64,000 nucleotides of DNA. Origin: Couchioplanes caeruleus. Lineage in GTDB: Bacteria; Actinomycetota; Actinomycetes; Mycobacteriales; Micromonosporaceae. The stretch spans positions 1,743,501 to 1,807,500 of the forward strand of contig NZ_CP092183.1 in NCBI RefSeq assembly GCF_023499255.1, written 5' to 3'. The position numbers and the translations under genes were made by a program. Below are positions 18,062-26,373 of this stretch, in pieces. A model generated the notes under the pieces. That model did not search any database, had not been told where the DNA came from, and worked only from the letters and a program-made list of their open reading frames with translations. Position 1 is the first letter of the stretch. Each line of letters begins with the position of its first letter.

Positions 18062-18646
18062 GTGGACGGACGGACCCGCAGACGCGAGGACACCCGCCAG
18101 CGCCTGTACGAGGCAGCGGTGGAACTGATCGCCGAGCAGGGCTTCTCCGCCACGACAGTCGACGACATCGCCCTGCGCGCGAAGGTCGCCAAGGGCACGG
18201 TGTACTACAACTTCGCCTCGAAGACGGCCCTGTTCGAGGAGCTGCTGCGCCACGGCATCGGCCTGCTGACCGACGAGTTCCGCGCTGCCGTCGCTGGTCT
18301 GCCACCGCGGGAAGCCGTCAGGGCCCTGGTGCGGGCGCAACTGGAGTACATCCGGCGCTACCGGGCTTTCGCACAACTTCTCCTCTCCGAGATGTGGCGG
18401 ACGAACCGCGAGTGGCAGCAGACCTTGGTGCTGCTCCGTGAACAAGCGATCGGCGTGATCGCGGAGACGGTGCAGGCCGGCGTGGACTCCGGCGACCTGC
18501 CCGCTGAGCTGGACGTACGAGTGGCGTCGTCAGCCCTCTTCGGTGTCGGTCTGGTGGTGGCGGTCGACTGGCTGGTGTTCCAGCCGGACCGCGCCATCGA
18601 GGACGTGGAGCAGTCGCTGCTGGCGATCGTTCGCAGAGTGGCTTGA
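18062..18646 (+). CDS. TetR-family transcriptional regulator
   Basis: A 194-residue repressor. The N-terminal helix-turn-helix is complete: TRQRLYEAAVELIAEQGFSATTVDDIALRAKVAKGTVYYNFASKTALFEELL. The C-terminal helical ligand-binding domain (about 70-194) has no recognisable ligand signature. I use GTG 18062, five bases after the yhgE stop. As the last gene of the ABC-like/YhgE operon it probably represses its own promoter through the nested palindromes at 14632-14646. Confidence 0.92.
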   Translation: MDGRTRRREDTRQRLYEAAVELIAEQGFSATTVDDIALRAKVAKGTVYYNFASKTALFEELLRHGIGLLTDEFRAAVAGLPPREAVRALVRAQLEYIRRYRAFAQLLLSEMWRTNREWQQTLVLLREQAIGVIAETVQAGVDSGDLPAELDVRVASSALFGVGLVVAVDWLVFQPDRAIEDVEQSLLAIVRRVA

Positions 18647-18844
18647 GGTCGCGCCGGTGCCGAACCGGCCGACGACGATTCTCGGAGCGAAGACGCGTCG
18701 CCAAGCGATCATGACCGCGATGCTTGTGTCGTGCAGTGAACAGGGCCGGCCCCTACGGCCCTCGCCTCGCTGTGTCGTTGGCCGCTGAGTGGATGCCTGC
18801 TCGACGGCGGCCACTGGACCCGCGGCCTGGGCGTCGTGCCTGAC

Positions 18845-19369
18845 TCATCGATTGGCGCCTGACAGCATCACGAGCAGGGGCACAACCCGTTCGCCCGGAA
18901 CCGCGTAGTGCCCGCGGGCGGAGGAGCGGAGCCATCCCGCGCTGACGAGCTGCTTGAGGTGGTGGTACACCTGGCCGGTCGTGCCCAGCCCGTCATCGGC
19001 CGCGAGCTCTGCGGCCGTACGCGTGCCTTGAAGCACCCGGCGCAGCAGTAGGAGCCGGGCGGGATGGCCGAGCGCGCCCAGCGTGCCGGCCCATTCCGAC
19101 CAGTCGGCCTCGAAGAGGTCGTCGACGGTCGTGCCCAACTGCCAGTCGTAGTGCTCACCGGTCGGCAGGTCGACGGTGCCGGTGTAGAGCACTGCGCCCG
19201 AGTTGTCCTCGCCGACGCGTTTCCGCAGGCCATCCAGCGCCCAGTACATATCGGTGTGGTGCTCCGGAGGTGGCGGCTTCTCCTGGGTGATCTTGCTGAT
19301 GAGATCCGCGAAGCGTTGCTCGAGCTCGGAGACGCGGCGCTCGAGCGGATTCGGTTCGGTCGGCGTCAT
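18845..19369 (-). CDS. ArsR-type winged-helix regulator
   Basis: A 174-residue protein. An N-terminal region of about 85 residues starts with a probable coiled coil (ERRVSELEQRFADLISKIT), then comes a winged helix: LGALGHPARLLLLRRVLQGTRTAAELAADDGLGTTGQVYHHLKQLVSAGWLRSSARGHYAVP, the ArsR-like layout. No Cys metal-sensing motif is present, so metal response is unlikely. It starts three bases after the DUF998 gene on the same strand but also has a good promoter of its own within the end of that gene (19378-19405) with an inverted repeat in the spacer, consistent with autoregulation. Confidence 0.85.
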   Translation of the reverse strand: MTPTEPNPLERRVSELEQRFADLISKITQEKPPPPEHHTDMYWALDGLRKRVGEDNSGAVLYTGTVDLPTGEHYDWQLGTTVDDLFEADWSEWAGTLGALGHPARLLLLRRVLQGTRTAAELAADDGLGTTGQVYHHLKQLVSAGWLRSSARGHYAVPGERVVPLLVMLSGANR

Positions 19370-19372
19370 GCC

Positions 19373-20242
19373 CTACACTTTTACGGAAGAACGTAATAAC
19401 GTCAAGAGGGCCGTTCCGGAGAGCCAGCTCACCGCGACGATCAGCAGGATCCGCTCGAGAACGGCGCCGGCCAGGCCTCTGCCCACGAACAGCATGGTCA
19501 GACCCAGGGCGCCGCCCAGCGGGACGGTGAGGACGGTCGCGACGAGCGCGAGTTGCCGCATGACACGCGTGAAAAGGGAGGTGAGAGCGACGGTGAGCAT
19601 GGCGCCGGCCAGCACGGCCATCCCGACGATGCTTGCTGCGGTGTGCACGACATCGCTGACCGTGGTGCTCTCGAAGGGTGGCAGCGGGCACTGGTCGGTG
19701 CACGGCACAGCGCCGGACGTCGCGGCGAGCACCCCCGCGCTGCCGAGCAGCGTCAACAGCAGGCGAGAGGCGGGGCGTAGGGCGACTCCCAGCAGTGCCA
19801 CGCCGGCTGCCAGAAGAACCAGTCCCCATCGGTACGCGGTGGCCAGCGGCGAAACGGCTGTGCCGGCCTCGCTGACGTATCCCTGCAGCCAGGAACCCGG
19901 TGCGTTCACCAGGGCGACGAGCATGATCAGGGCGCCTACGACGACGGCGAAGACGGCGGCGGCGCTCAAGGCGCTGCCAGTGTCATTGCCGGTGGGGTCC
20001 TTGCGACGGGAGCCGGCGTGGTGGTCCGAGTCGGCGTCGCGGTCGGAGTCGGTGTGGCGGATGGATGGGGAACCGCGGTCGGAGTCGGTGTGGCGGATGG
20101 ATGGGGAACCGCGGTCGGCGTCGGTGTGGCGGTTGGAGTTGGCGTCGGGGTCGGGTCCGGCGTCGCGGTCGGGGTCGGCCGGTCGGATCGGCGCGGGCTT
20201 CGGCGTCAACTCTTCGACTCGGGTGTGGGGGCGGTCACCCAT
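19373..20242 (-). CDS. DUF998-family membrane protein with repetitive N-terminus
   Basis: A 289-residue protein. Residues 1-90 are very polar, rich in Asp, Arg, Ser and His, and contain a tandem 12-residue repeat ([12 protein letters not shown] and its copy). Residues 95-285 form about six hydrophobic helices ([36 protein letters not shown] and so on) like DUF998 proteins, whose function is unknown. The start could lie further inside, because the repeat region is unlike the family; the 36-bp DNA repeats keep the frame open. It is transcribed toward the ArsR-type gene. Confidence 0.72.
   Translation of the reverse strand: MGDRPHTRVEELTPKPAPIRPADPDRDAGPDPDANSNRHTDADRGSPSIRHTDSDRGSPSIRHTDSDRDADSDHHAGSRRKDPTGNDTGSALSAAAVFAVVVGALIMLVALVNAPGSWLQGYVSEAGTAVSPLATAYRWGLVLLAAGVALLGVALRPASRLLLTLLGSAGVLAATSGAVPCTDQCPLPPFESTTVSDVVHTAASIVGMAVLAGAMLTVALTSLFTRVMRQLALVATVLTVPLGGALGLTMLFVGRGLAGAVLERILLIVAVSWLSGTALLTLLRSSVKV
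19378..19405 (-). promoter_or_regulatory. Promoter/operator of the ArsR-type gene
   Basis: On the minus strand TTGACG (19405-19400), a 16-bp spacer and TAAAAG (19383-19378); the start would fall within a few bases of the ATG at 19369. The spacer contains TTACG-6-CGTAA (19381-19396), a candidate ArsR-type operator. The promoter lies in the last codons of the upstream DUF998 gene. Confidence 0.5.
20042..20130. repeat. 36-bp coding tandem repeat in the DUF998 gene
   Basis: Two near-identical 36-bp units (20042-20077 and 20078-20113) and the start of a third. The period is a multiple of three, so the repeat adds or removes 12 residues without breaking the frame. Confidence 0.85.
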
Positions 20243-20334
20243 GGGCGTGAGGGAGCCGGCGCTCCGGGGTGGCGGGCCTCATGATCGCGAGCATGCGTTC
20301 CACGCTAGCGCCGGGATGGTGATCGAATGGCGGG

Positions 20335-21189
20335 GTGGCGCGGACCGTGGTGATCACCGGGAGCAGTTCGGGCATCGGCTTGGCGGGGGCTGTCGCGCTG
20401 GCCCGGGCCGGCGACGAGGTCGTGCTGCTCGGACGCCACCCCGAACGGCTCGCCCGAGCGGTCGACGTGGTCCGCGAGGCCGGCGGCCGGACCCCGGCGG
20501 CGTACCGGGCGGACTTCGCCGTGCTGGACGAGGTCCGTGACGTCGGCGTGCGCCTGGCCGGGGAACACGAGCGGATCCACGTGCTGGTCAACAATGCCGG
20601 ACAGCTCGCGTCGGTGCGCCGGCCGACCGTCGACGGCTTCGACCCGACCGTGCAGACGAACCACCTCGCCGGGTTCCTGCTCACGCACCTGCTGCTGGAG
20701 CCGTTGCGCGCGGCGGCGACCGAGGGGACGCCGGCCCGAATCGTCACCACGGGCTCCGCGGCCGAGGCGTGGGGGACGCTCGACGTCGCGCGTCCCGGTC
20801 GGCGTCAGCTCAGCCGATGGCTCGCGTACGGGGCCAGCAAGCAGGCCAACGTGCTGTTCACGATCGAGGCGGCGCGGCGGTGGGCGCCGTACGGGATCGT
20901 GCCGACCTGCTTCTTCCCCGGGTTGATCCGCAGCGGCTTCGGGCGGCGAAGCCCCGCCTTTTCGCTGGCCGGCACGTTACCCCTGCTGTTCCGAAGCGCG
21001 GAGGAGGGCGCCGAGACTCTCGTGTGGCTGGCGAACGATCCGGCCGGTCTGGTGCCGGGCGGGTACTTCGCGTGGCAGCGGCCGTTCGGGGCGACCGGGC
21101 GGTCCACGAATGCGCGGCGCGCTCAGGCGCTGTGGGACTCGAGCCTGGCGGCGGTCGGCCTCGTCGAGAGCGGTCAGCCGAGGAGGTAG
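20335..21189 (+). CDS. Short-chain dehydrogenase/reductase
   Basis: A 284-residue classical SDR: TVVITGSSSGIGLAGAVALA (cofactor-binding TGxxxGIG), NNAG at about residue 85, Ser in TTGSAAE, and catalytic YGASKQAN (Tyr-x-x-x-Lys). The C-terminus is longer than in minimal SDRs and resembles the retinol-dehydrogenase-like/WWOX-type group. The acidic/basic pattern after the first strand (GRHPERL) suggests NADP(H). Start GTG 20335, with a weak ribosome binding site. It is divergent from the DUF998 gene and monocistronic; substrate unknown. Confidence 0.88.
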   Translation: MARTVVITGSSSGIGLAGAVALARAGDEVVLLGRHPERLARAVDVVREAGGRTPAAYRADFAVLDEVRDVGVRLAGEHERIHVLVNNAGQLASVRRPTVDGFDPTVQTNHLAGFLLTHLLLEPLRAAATEGTPARIVTTGSAAEAWGTLDVARPGRRQLSRWLAYGASKQANVLFTIEAARRWAPYGIVPTCFFPGLIRSGFGRRSPAFSLAGTLPLLFRSAEEGAETLVWLANDPAGLVPGGYFAWQRPFGATGRSTNARRAQALWDSSLAAVGLVESGQPRR

Positions 21190-21684
21190 GTCTCTCGGGC
21201 CGCGCCATGCCGGCGACGGCTTGCCCGGCCGGTCGCTGCGGCGCCGGTCGCTGTGCCGGACCGTCGCGCCGCAGGCCGGCCCCGGCCCCGCTCGGTGCGG
21301 CCGCCCGTGCCGTGACGTTCGCCGGGCCGTGACGTTCCGCCCGTGCCGTGACGTTCGCCGGGCCGTGACGTTCCGACAGCACCGAGATGTCCCCCGTGCC
21401 GTGACGTTCGCCCGGGCCGTAAGTGTTTCGCCCCGGCCGTGACTTTCGGCCAGGCCATGACTCCGCCAGGCCATGACTCCGCCAGGCCATGACTCCGCCA
21501 GGCCATGAGTCCGCCCGGCCATGAGTCCGCCCGGTTCGTGACTTCCCGTCCGGGGCGTGGCGTTTCGCGACGCGGGGCCGGACCGCGATGGCGCCTGCCC
21601 ACCGTCGTCCTCCGTGACGCCGCCATGCGATGTCGGTCCGTCGCCGACGCCAGGTGCCGCTGTCGGGTCACCTCGCTGCGGAGA
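21190..21684. other. Intergenic region with repeats between SDR and merR
   Basis: No gene seen. Most of it is the tandem array 21309-21570 between the convergent SDR and merR genes. No clear intrinsic terminator. Confidence 0.65.
21309..21570. repeat. Tandem array of about thirteen 16-19 bp units
   Basis: Head-to-tail units of the forms GCCGTGACGTTCGCCGG and GCCATGACTCCGCCAG. Three copies of the latter (21454, 21470, 21486) are identical, followed by two GCCATGAGTCCGCCCG copies (21502, 21518). Earlier copies are more divergent. Confidence 0.85.
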
Positions 21685-22083
21685 TCAGGGCGCCGAGGGT
21701 GATCGCTCGGAGTTCGGTGAGGGGTAGTAGTGGGTGGTCGCGATGTCGGGGCGGGTCTGGGTCGGGATGTCCGCGTCGTCGTCGGGGGTGAGGGTGCCGC
21801 CCAGGTCGACGATGCGGCGGTGGGCGGCCTCGAGGCGGTCCTCCAGCTTCACGATCCGGCAGGCCGCGGCGAGCGGCATGCCGTCGTTCAGGAGTTGCCT
21901 CACGCGTTCCGCCAGGAGTAGTTGGTGGCGCGAGTAGCGGCGGTGGCCGCCCCCGGAACGTTCCGGCTCGATCAGGCCGGCCGTGCCGAGGCTTCGCAGG
22001 AAGGCAGGTGTCACGCCGATCATGGCGGCGGCCCTGCCCATCGAGTACGCCGGGTAGTCGGCGTCGTCGAACGGGGTGTTCAT
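21685..22083 (-). CDS. MerR-family transcriptional regulator
   Basis: A 132-residue regulator with a MerR helix-turn-helix at about 14-85: YSMGRAAAMIGVTPAFLRSLGTAGLI, then RSGGGHRRYSRHQLLLAERVRQLL. A short helical stretch (VKLEDRLEAAHRRI) could dimerise; there is no effector domain or Cys metal site. The last ~30 residues are polar. ATG 22083 is preceded by GGAAGG. Upstream lies an unusual structured leader (22111-22300) with short translatable frames and a 12-bp hairpin. The gene is divergent from the permease/glutamylation locus about 1 kb away and might regulate it (inference). Confidence 0.87.
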   Translation of the reverse strand: MNTPFDDADYPAYSMGRAAAMIGVTPAFLRSLGTAGLIEPERSGGGHRRYSRHQLLLAERVRQLLNDGMPLAAACRIVKLEDRLEAAHRRIVDLGGTLTPDDDADIPTQTRPDIATTHYYPSPNSERSPSAP

Positions 22084-22113
22084 GGTGCCTTCCGGGGAGG
22101 TCCTGCAGACAAT

Positions 22114-22144
22114 CCAAGGCCCCGGCGGGTTACCGGGGCCTTGG
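22114..22144 (-). terminator. 12-bp hairpin in merR leader (possible attenuator)
   Basis: Perfect inverted repeat CCAAGGCCCCGG (22114-22125) / CCGGGGCCTTGG (22133-22144) with a 7-nt loop, 30 bp upstream of merR. On the transcribed strand it is followed by ATTGTCT, a weak U-stretch, as in many high-GC terminators. An upstream leader segment (AAGGCCTTG, 22176-22184 on the minus strand) can pair with the hairpin's first arm, giving a possible antiterminator. Confidence 0.5.
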
Positions 22145-22197
22145 CTGTTCAATTCTGCGCCGACCGTCGTCGGCAAGGCCTTACCGCCTGCGTGCCG

Positions 22198-22224
22198 CTA
22201 GCGGACGGCCTGAGTGTTGGGCAT
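22198..22224 (-). CDS. Putative leader peptide MPNTQAVR upstream of merR
   Basis: An eight-codon frame, ATG 22224 to TAG 22198. It is preceded by GAGGTGATC, complementary to nine bases of the 16S rRNA 3' end, seven bases before the ATG. It ends about 14 bases before the possible antiterminator segment. A second frame of 33 codons begins at an ATA (22282) five bases after a perfect AAGGAGG and ends with TAA at 22181, at the edge of that segment. Translation is not proven. Confidence 0.4.
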   Translation of the reverse strand: MPNTQAVR

Positions 22225-22321
22225 CGGCTGCGATCACCTCTCGTCGGGTCGGGGACGTGGCGATTTCGCGTTGCTGCGGTATCTCGTCCTCCTTAACCAA
22301 CTCAGCGTCTGTGCCAGTTGC

Positions 22322-22346
22322 GTTGTCGGCTGTGCGTGCCGACAAC
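22322..22346. promoter_or_regulatory. 9-bp inverted repeat upstream of merR
   Basis: GTTGTCGGC (22322-22330) and GCCGACAAC (22338-22346) with a 7-nt spacer, just downstream of TTGACA (22373-22368) on the minus strand. It may be a regulator operator or an RNA stem at the 5' end of the merR message. Confidence 0.45.
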
Positions 22347-23071
22347 CCCGATGTTAGGCCCGTTCGCTGTCAATTTCTAGACTCGCCGCTGTAGATTTTC
22401 TAGCGTGTTGAGTAGGGAACCGACCTTCGTCGAGTAGATGCCCCGGAGGTTCCGTCGCTGCGCCGGATGAGGGTGGCGAGGTATCGCAAGCAGTCGAAGC
22501 CCGGGTCGCGGCGGGAACCGACGTGGCAGCTGGTGACTCGCAGCTGCGGCAATCACGCGAGTCGCAGCGATGGTGGGCGTGGTGGTTCCGGCGAGCGCGG
22601 CGCGGCGGCGAGCGCGGCGTTCCGCGAGGGCGTGCGACTGTTCGCGCGGTAGCGGGCGGGGCTGCCATAGCGGTAGGTGCGGCGGTGCGGGGCGGGCGCA
22701 TGGCACGGCTGTCTGCCGTGTCGAGAGAGAGGTGACCGCGCCCCGCGCCGCCGCGGGATGGGAGCCGGTGTGGTGCTCCCCGGTGTTCGCGATGCCTGCC
22801 GAGGGCTCGCGCGCTTGCTCGTGCGCCGATCCGGGTGGTTCGCCCGGTTGCGCCGGTAGCGTCAGAACACCGGCAGGGCTTTGCCTGATCGGCGGCGGGC
22901 TGTGCCGCGCCGCGCTTTCCGGTGCCCTGTCATGGCTACGAGTGTGCGGGTGGCGTACGAGGGGCGGCAACGCAATTAACACGGCTCATTGACGCGCGTA
23001 ACACCAGGGGGAGATCATCACCGAACGGCGGTGGCCCAGGTCACAGTCGCCCCTCGGTCTAGGGAGCCTTC

Positions 23072-24601
23072 ATGAGTGCCGACCCTGTACCCAGCACCGA
23101 CGAAGAACGACTCGCTCAGCTCGGCTACCAGCAGGAACTGCACCGCCGACTGTCCGGCTTCTCGAACTTCGCGGTCTCCTTCTCCATCATCTCGATCCTC
23201 GCCGGCGCGATCACGTCGTACGGCATCGCCATGACCGCCGGCGGGCCGCTCGCCATCACCGTCGGGTGGCTTTTCGTCGGCGTCATGGTCACCTTCGTGG
23301 CCCTGGCGATGGCGGAGGTGTGTTCGGCGTACCCGACCGCCGGCGCCCTCTACTGGTGGGCCGCCGCGCTCGCGAAACGGAACAAGGCCGCGTGGGCCTG
23401 GTTCGTGGGCTGGTTCAACTTCCTCGGTGAGGTGGCCGTCACCGCCGCGATCGATTTCGGTGCGGCGATCACCACCTCCGCCTTCCTCAGCCTCACGTTC
23501 GACATGGAAGTCACGGCCGGGCGTACGTTCCTGATTTTCCTGGTCATCATCGTGGTGCACGGCCTGCTGAACACGTTCGGTGTCAGCCTGGTCCGGCTCC
23601 TTTCGGACGTCAGCGCGTGGTGGCACCTCATCGGCGTCGCCGTCATCGTCGTGCTGCTCGCCGTCATCCCCGACAGTCACAAGCCGATTTCCGAGGTCTT
23701 CTTCGAGGTACGCAACGAGACCGGCTTCACGTTCGCCGGGGCGGGTGCTTACGCCGTACTCGTCGGATTGTTGATGGCGCAGTACACGTACACGGGATAT
23801 GACGCCTCCGCGCACGTGGCGGAAGAGACGCACGATGCGGCGCGCGCAGCGCCGCGAGGAATTGTGATGTCCGTGGTGGTCTCCGTGATTGCCGGCTTCG
23901 TGCTCCTGGTCGCCATCACGTGGGCGATCCAGGACTACGAGGCGGAGCGTACGACCGATCTCGGCCTGCCTCCCGCGCAGATCTTCATCGACGCGGTCGG
24001 CCACGACCTCGGCACGTTCCTGCTGTTCATCTGCATGGTGGCGCAGTGGTTCTGCGGCATGGCATCGGTCACCGCCAATTCCCGGATGGCGTACGCCTTC
24101 GCTCGCGACGGTGCGTTGCCCGGTTCGCGGATGTGGAAGCAGGTCAACCCCCGCACGGGTACGCCGACGAACTCGATCTGGCTCTGCGTCACAATCAGCA
24201 CGATTCTGGTGCTGCCCTCGCTGTGGAACACCACGGCCTATCTCGCCGCGACGTCCATTGCGGTCATCGGGCTCTACATCGCCTACGTGGGCCCGGTGCT
24301 GTTGCGCCGGCTGAGTCCGGATTTCCAGCCGGGACCGTGGAATCTCGGCCGCTGGAGCGCGCCGATCGGCTGGATCGCGATCGTCTGGGTCGTGGTCATC
24401 TGTGTGATGTTCGTTCTTCCGACCGCCAGCCCGATCACCGCGACGACCTTCAACTACACGATTGTCGCCGTGGTCGTCGTGGTCGGTGCGGCCGCCGTGT
24501 GGTGGTTCGCCAGCGCCCGGAAATGGTTCACCGGACCTCGCCAGAACCTTCTCGAAAAGGCCGCCCACGGGGAGCAGACCATGCCCGCACCGCCTGAGTG
24601 A
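23072..24601 (+). CDS. APC-superfamily amino acid/amine permease
   Basis: A 509-residue transporter with twelve hydrophobic segments. The first helix shows the APC substrate motif FSNFAVSFSIISILAGAITSYGIAM, followed by the conserved VALAMAEVCSAYPTAGALYWWAA; TGYDASAHVAEETHDA in the middle is the usual helix 6/7 loop of amino-acid and amine permeases. ATG 23072 has AGGGAG 8 bases upstream. The next gene, 71 bp downstream on the same strand, encodes a glutamine-synthetase-like ligase, so it probably imports the amine that is glutamylated (ethanolamine, a polyamine or GABA-like compound; inference). Confidence 0.9.
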   Translation: MSADPVPSTDEERLAQLGYQQELHRRLSGFSNFAVSFSIISILAGAITSYGIAMTAGGPLAITVGWLFVGVMVTFVALAMAEVCSAYPTAGALYWWAAALAKRNKAAWAWFVGWFNFLGEVAVTAAIDFGAAITTSAFLSLTFDMEVTAGRTFLIFLVIIVVHGLLNTFGVSLVRLLSDVSAWWHLIGVAVIVVLLAVIPDSHKPISEVFFEVRNETGFTFAGAGAYAVLVGLLMAQYTYTGYDASAHVAEETHDAARAAPRGIVMSVVVSVIAGFVLLVAITWAIQDYEAERTTDLGLPPAQIFIDAVGHDLGTFLLFICMVAQWFCGMASVTANSRMAYAFARDGALPGSRMWKQVNPRTGTPTNSIWLCVTISTILVLPSLWNTTAYLAATSIAVIGLYIAYVGPVLLRRLSPDFQPGPWNLGRWSAPIGWIAIVWVVVICVMFVLPTASPITATTFNYTIVAVVVVVGAAAVWWFASARKWFTGPRQNLLEKAAHGEQTMPAPPE

Positions 24602-24672
24602 TCGTGCTCACAGGGGCCGGGCACCCGCCCGGCCCCCGGAAACTGTCGGTCCCCTGCGATAGGACATCACCC

Positions 24673-26019
24673 ATGAACCTCGAGGACCTCGACGTCGCGG
24701 TCGACAACGGCACCATCGACACCGTCCTGCTCGCGCTCACCGACATGCAGGGCCGCCTGCAGGGCAAACGCCTGCACGGCCGCTACTTCGTGGACGAGGT
24801 CGTCCGGGGCGGCAGCGAAGGCTGCAACTATCTGCTCGCGGTGGACGTCGACATGAACACCGTCGACGGGTACGCGATGAGCTCGTGGGACAGCGGCTAC
24901 GGCGACTTCGTCATGCGGCCCGACTTCACCACGCTGCGGCACGTACCGTGGTTGCCCGGCACCGCGATGGTCCTCGCCGACCTCGAGACCACCGACGGCG
25001 AGGCGGTCTACGCCTCGCCGCGGCAGATCCTGCGCCGCCAGCTCGACCGTCTGGCCGAGCACGGGCTGACCGCCTTCGCCGGGACGGAGCTCGAGTTCGT
25101 GCTCTACAAGGACACCTACGAGCAGGCGTACGCGAAGAACTACCGCGACCTTGTTCCGGCTAATCAGTACAACGTGGACTATTCGCTGCTCGGGACGGCG
25201 CGCGTGGAACCGCTGTTGCGACGCATCCGCAACGAGATGGCCGGCGCGGGCCTGGTCCCGGAGAGCGCCAAGGGCGAGTGCAACCTGGGCCAGCACGAGA
25301 TCGCGTTCCGGTACGCCGACGCGCTGACCGCCGCCGACCACCACGTCGTCTACAAGAACGGCGCCAAGGAGATCGCCGCGCAGGAGGGCATGGCGCTGAC
25401 GTTCATGGCCAAGCCCAACGAGCGGGAGGGCAACTCCTGCCACATCCACTTCTCGCTGCGCGGGGAGGACGGCCGGTCCGCGATGCTCGGTGACGGGCCG
25501 GCGCACCTCTCCCTGATCGGCCAGCAGGTGCTCGCCGGCCTGCTCGCCACGATGCGCGAGTTCAGCCTGCTGTTCGCGCCGAACATCAACTCGTACAAGC
25601 GCTATCAGCCCGGCTCGTTCGCACCGACGGCGCTGCGCTGGGGCGTCGACAACCGGACCTGCTCACTGCGGATAGCCGGGCACGGCCAGGGCATGCGCGT
25701 GGAGAACAGGGTTCCCGGCGGCGACGTCAACCCGTACCTGGCCATCGCGGCGCTGGTCGCGGGCGCGGTGCACGGCATCGAGAACGAGCTGAGCCTGGAG
25801 GACGAGTTCAAGGGCAACGCGTACGACGACAGCAGCGCGCCCCGGGTGCCCACGACACTGCGGGATGCGATGGACCTGTGGGAACGGGGTCCGGTGGCGG
25901 CTGCCGCGTTCGGGGACGACGTGGTGGCCCATTACACGAACATGGCCCGCGTGGAGCTGGCGGCGTTCGACGCGGCGGTGACCGACTGGGAGCTGCGGCG
26001 GGGCTTCGAGCGGATGTGA
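24673..26019 (+). CDS. Glutamine-synthetase-like gamma-glutamylamine ligase (GlnA4 type)
   Basis: A 448-residue protein of the glutamine synthetase superfamily: beta-grasp part about 15-110 (DMQGRLQGKRL), catalytic part with AGTELEFVLYK, ECNLGQHEIAFRYADAL (metal/ammonium site), MAKPNEREGNSCHIHFSL (conserved His) and PGGDVNPYLAIAALVAG. The adenylylation Tyr motif of true GlnA1 (NLYDLP) is absent; the equivalent region reads GNAYDDSSAPRVPTTLRDA, as in GlnA4/GlnA3-like enzymes. Streptomyces GlnA4 is reported to make gamma-glutamylethanolamide and GlnA3 to glutamylate polyamines. The M. tuberculosis counterpart (glnA4) lies in a similar cluster near mapB. The start is ATG 24673. Substrate is inferred from context. 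Confidence 0.88.
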   Translation: MNLEDLDVAVDNGTIDTVLLALTDMQGRLQGKRLHGRYFVDEVVRGGSEGCNYLLAVDVDMNTVDGYAMSSWDSGYGDFVMRPDFTTLRHVPWLPGTAMVLADLETTDGEAVYASPRQILRRQLDRLAEHGLTAFAGTELEFVLYKDTYEQAYAKNYRDLVPANQYNVDYSLLGTARVEPLLRRIRNEMAGAGLVPESAKGECNLGQHEIAFRYADALTAADHHVVYKNGAKEIAAQEGMALTFMAKPNEREGNSCHIHFSLRGEDGRSAMLGDGPAHLSLIGQQVLAGLLATMREFSLLFAPNINSYKRYQPGSFAPTALRWGVDNRTCSLRIAGHGQGMRVENRVPGGDVNPYLAIAALVAGAVHGIENELSLEDEFKGNAYDDSSAPRVPTTLRDAMDLWERGPVAAAAFGDDVVAHYTNMARVELAAFDAAVTDWELRRGFERM

Positions 26020-26373
26020 GCCCGGACCGGGCCCGGGTGGCGCGGTGCGGGCGGGAGGTGCCGGCCGGGCCGGACCGGACCGTGCCGTGCCGCGTCCCGG
26101 ACGGTGGCGGCGGTCTGTCGGGCCCGTGGGGTGCCGCGGTGGCGCTGCGGGAGGCCCGGGGGCGATGGCGGTTCGCGAGGCCCGGGGGCGATGGCGGTGC
26201 GTGACGTTTGTGGGCGCGGTGGCGGTGCGGCGAGCCGGGGGACGATGGCGGTGCGTGAGGCCTGGGGGCGAGATGCCGTGCGCGGGTGATGCGGGGCGGG
26301 AGCTGCGGGGATGTTTGCCGGGGCCGCGCGGTGGGTGGCCGGTGTCGTGTGATGATGCGCGAGGAGGTGGGGC
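26020..26373. other. Intergenic region between glnA-like and aldehyde dehydrogenase genes
   Basis: GC-rich, no gene. Holds the 26-bp tandem array 26151-26283. A GAGGAGG ribosome binding site ends the region (about 26360). Confidence 0.65.
26151..26283. repeat. Five-copy ~26-bp tandem repeat
   Basis: Units begin at 26151, 26177, 26203, 26231 and 26257 and share GGGGGCGATGGCGGTGCGT-like cores; lengths 26-28 bp. The first two differ by two bases. Confidence 0.8.

Larger units (their letters stand above)
22084..23071. other. 988-bp non-coding region between merR and permease
   Basis: Contains the merR leader with hairpins and leader frames (22111-22300), a perfect 9-bp inverted repeat (22322-22346), two TTTCTAG/TTTTCTAG motifs (near 22374 and 22396) and, from 22400 to 23000, GC-rich sequence without credible genes; frames there have no ribosome binding sites and odd composition. 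AGGGAG at 23061 serves the permease. Confidence 0.6.

Noticed and set aside
13290..18305. A 1671-codon open frame on the minus strand
   Set aside because: Only its first-annotated part up to 14270 is a gene (LLM oxidoreductase). The rest is antisense to the ABC-like, YhgE and TetR genes and shows no domain; GC bias removes stops.
22377..22982. A 201-codon minus-strand frame and other frames in 22400-23000
   Set aside because: Composition is Pro/Arg/His-rich without motifs or ribosome binding site; overlapping frames on the other strand are equally open.
24598..24672. Longer N-terminus for the GlnA4-type ligase
   Set aside because: The 25 extra codons start at a non-ATG codon overlapping the permease end and are unlike the family; ATG 24673 gives the usual start.
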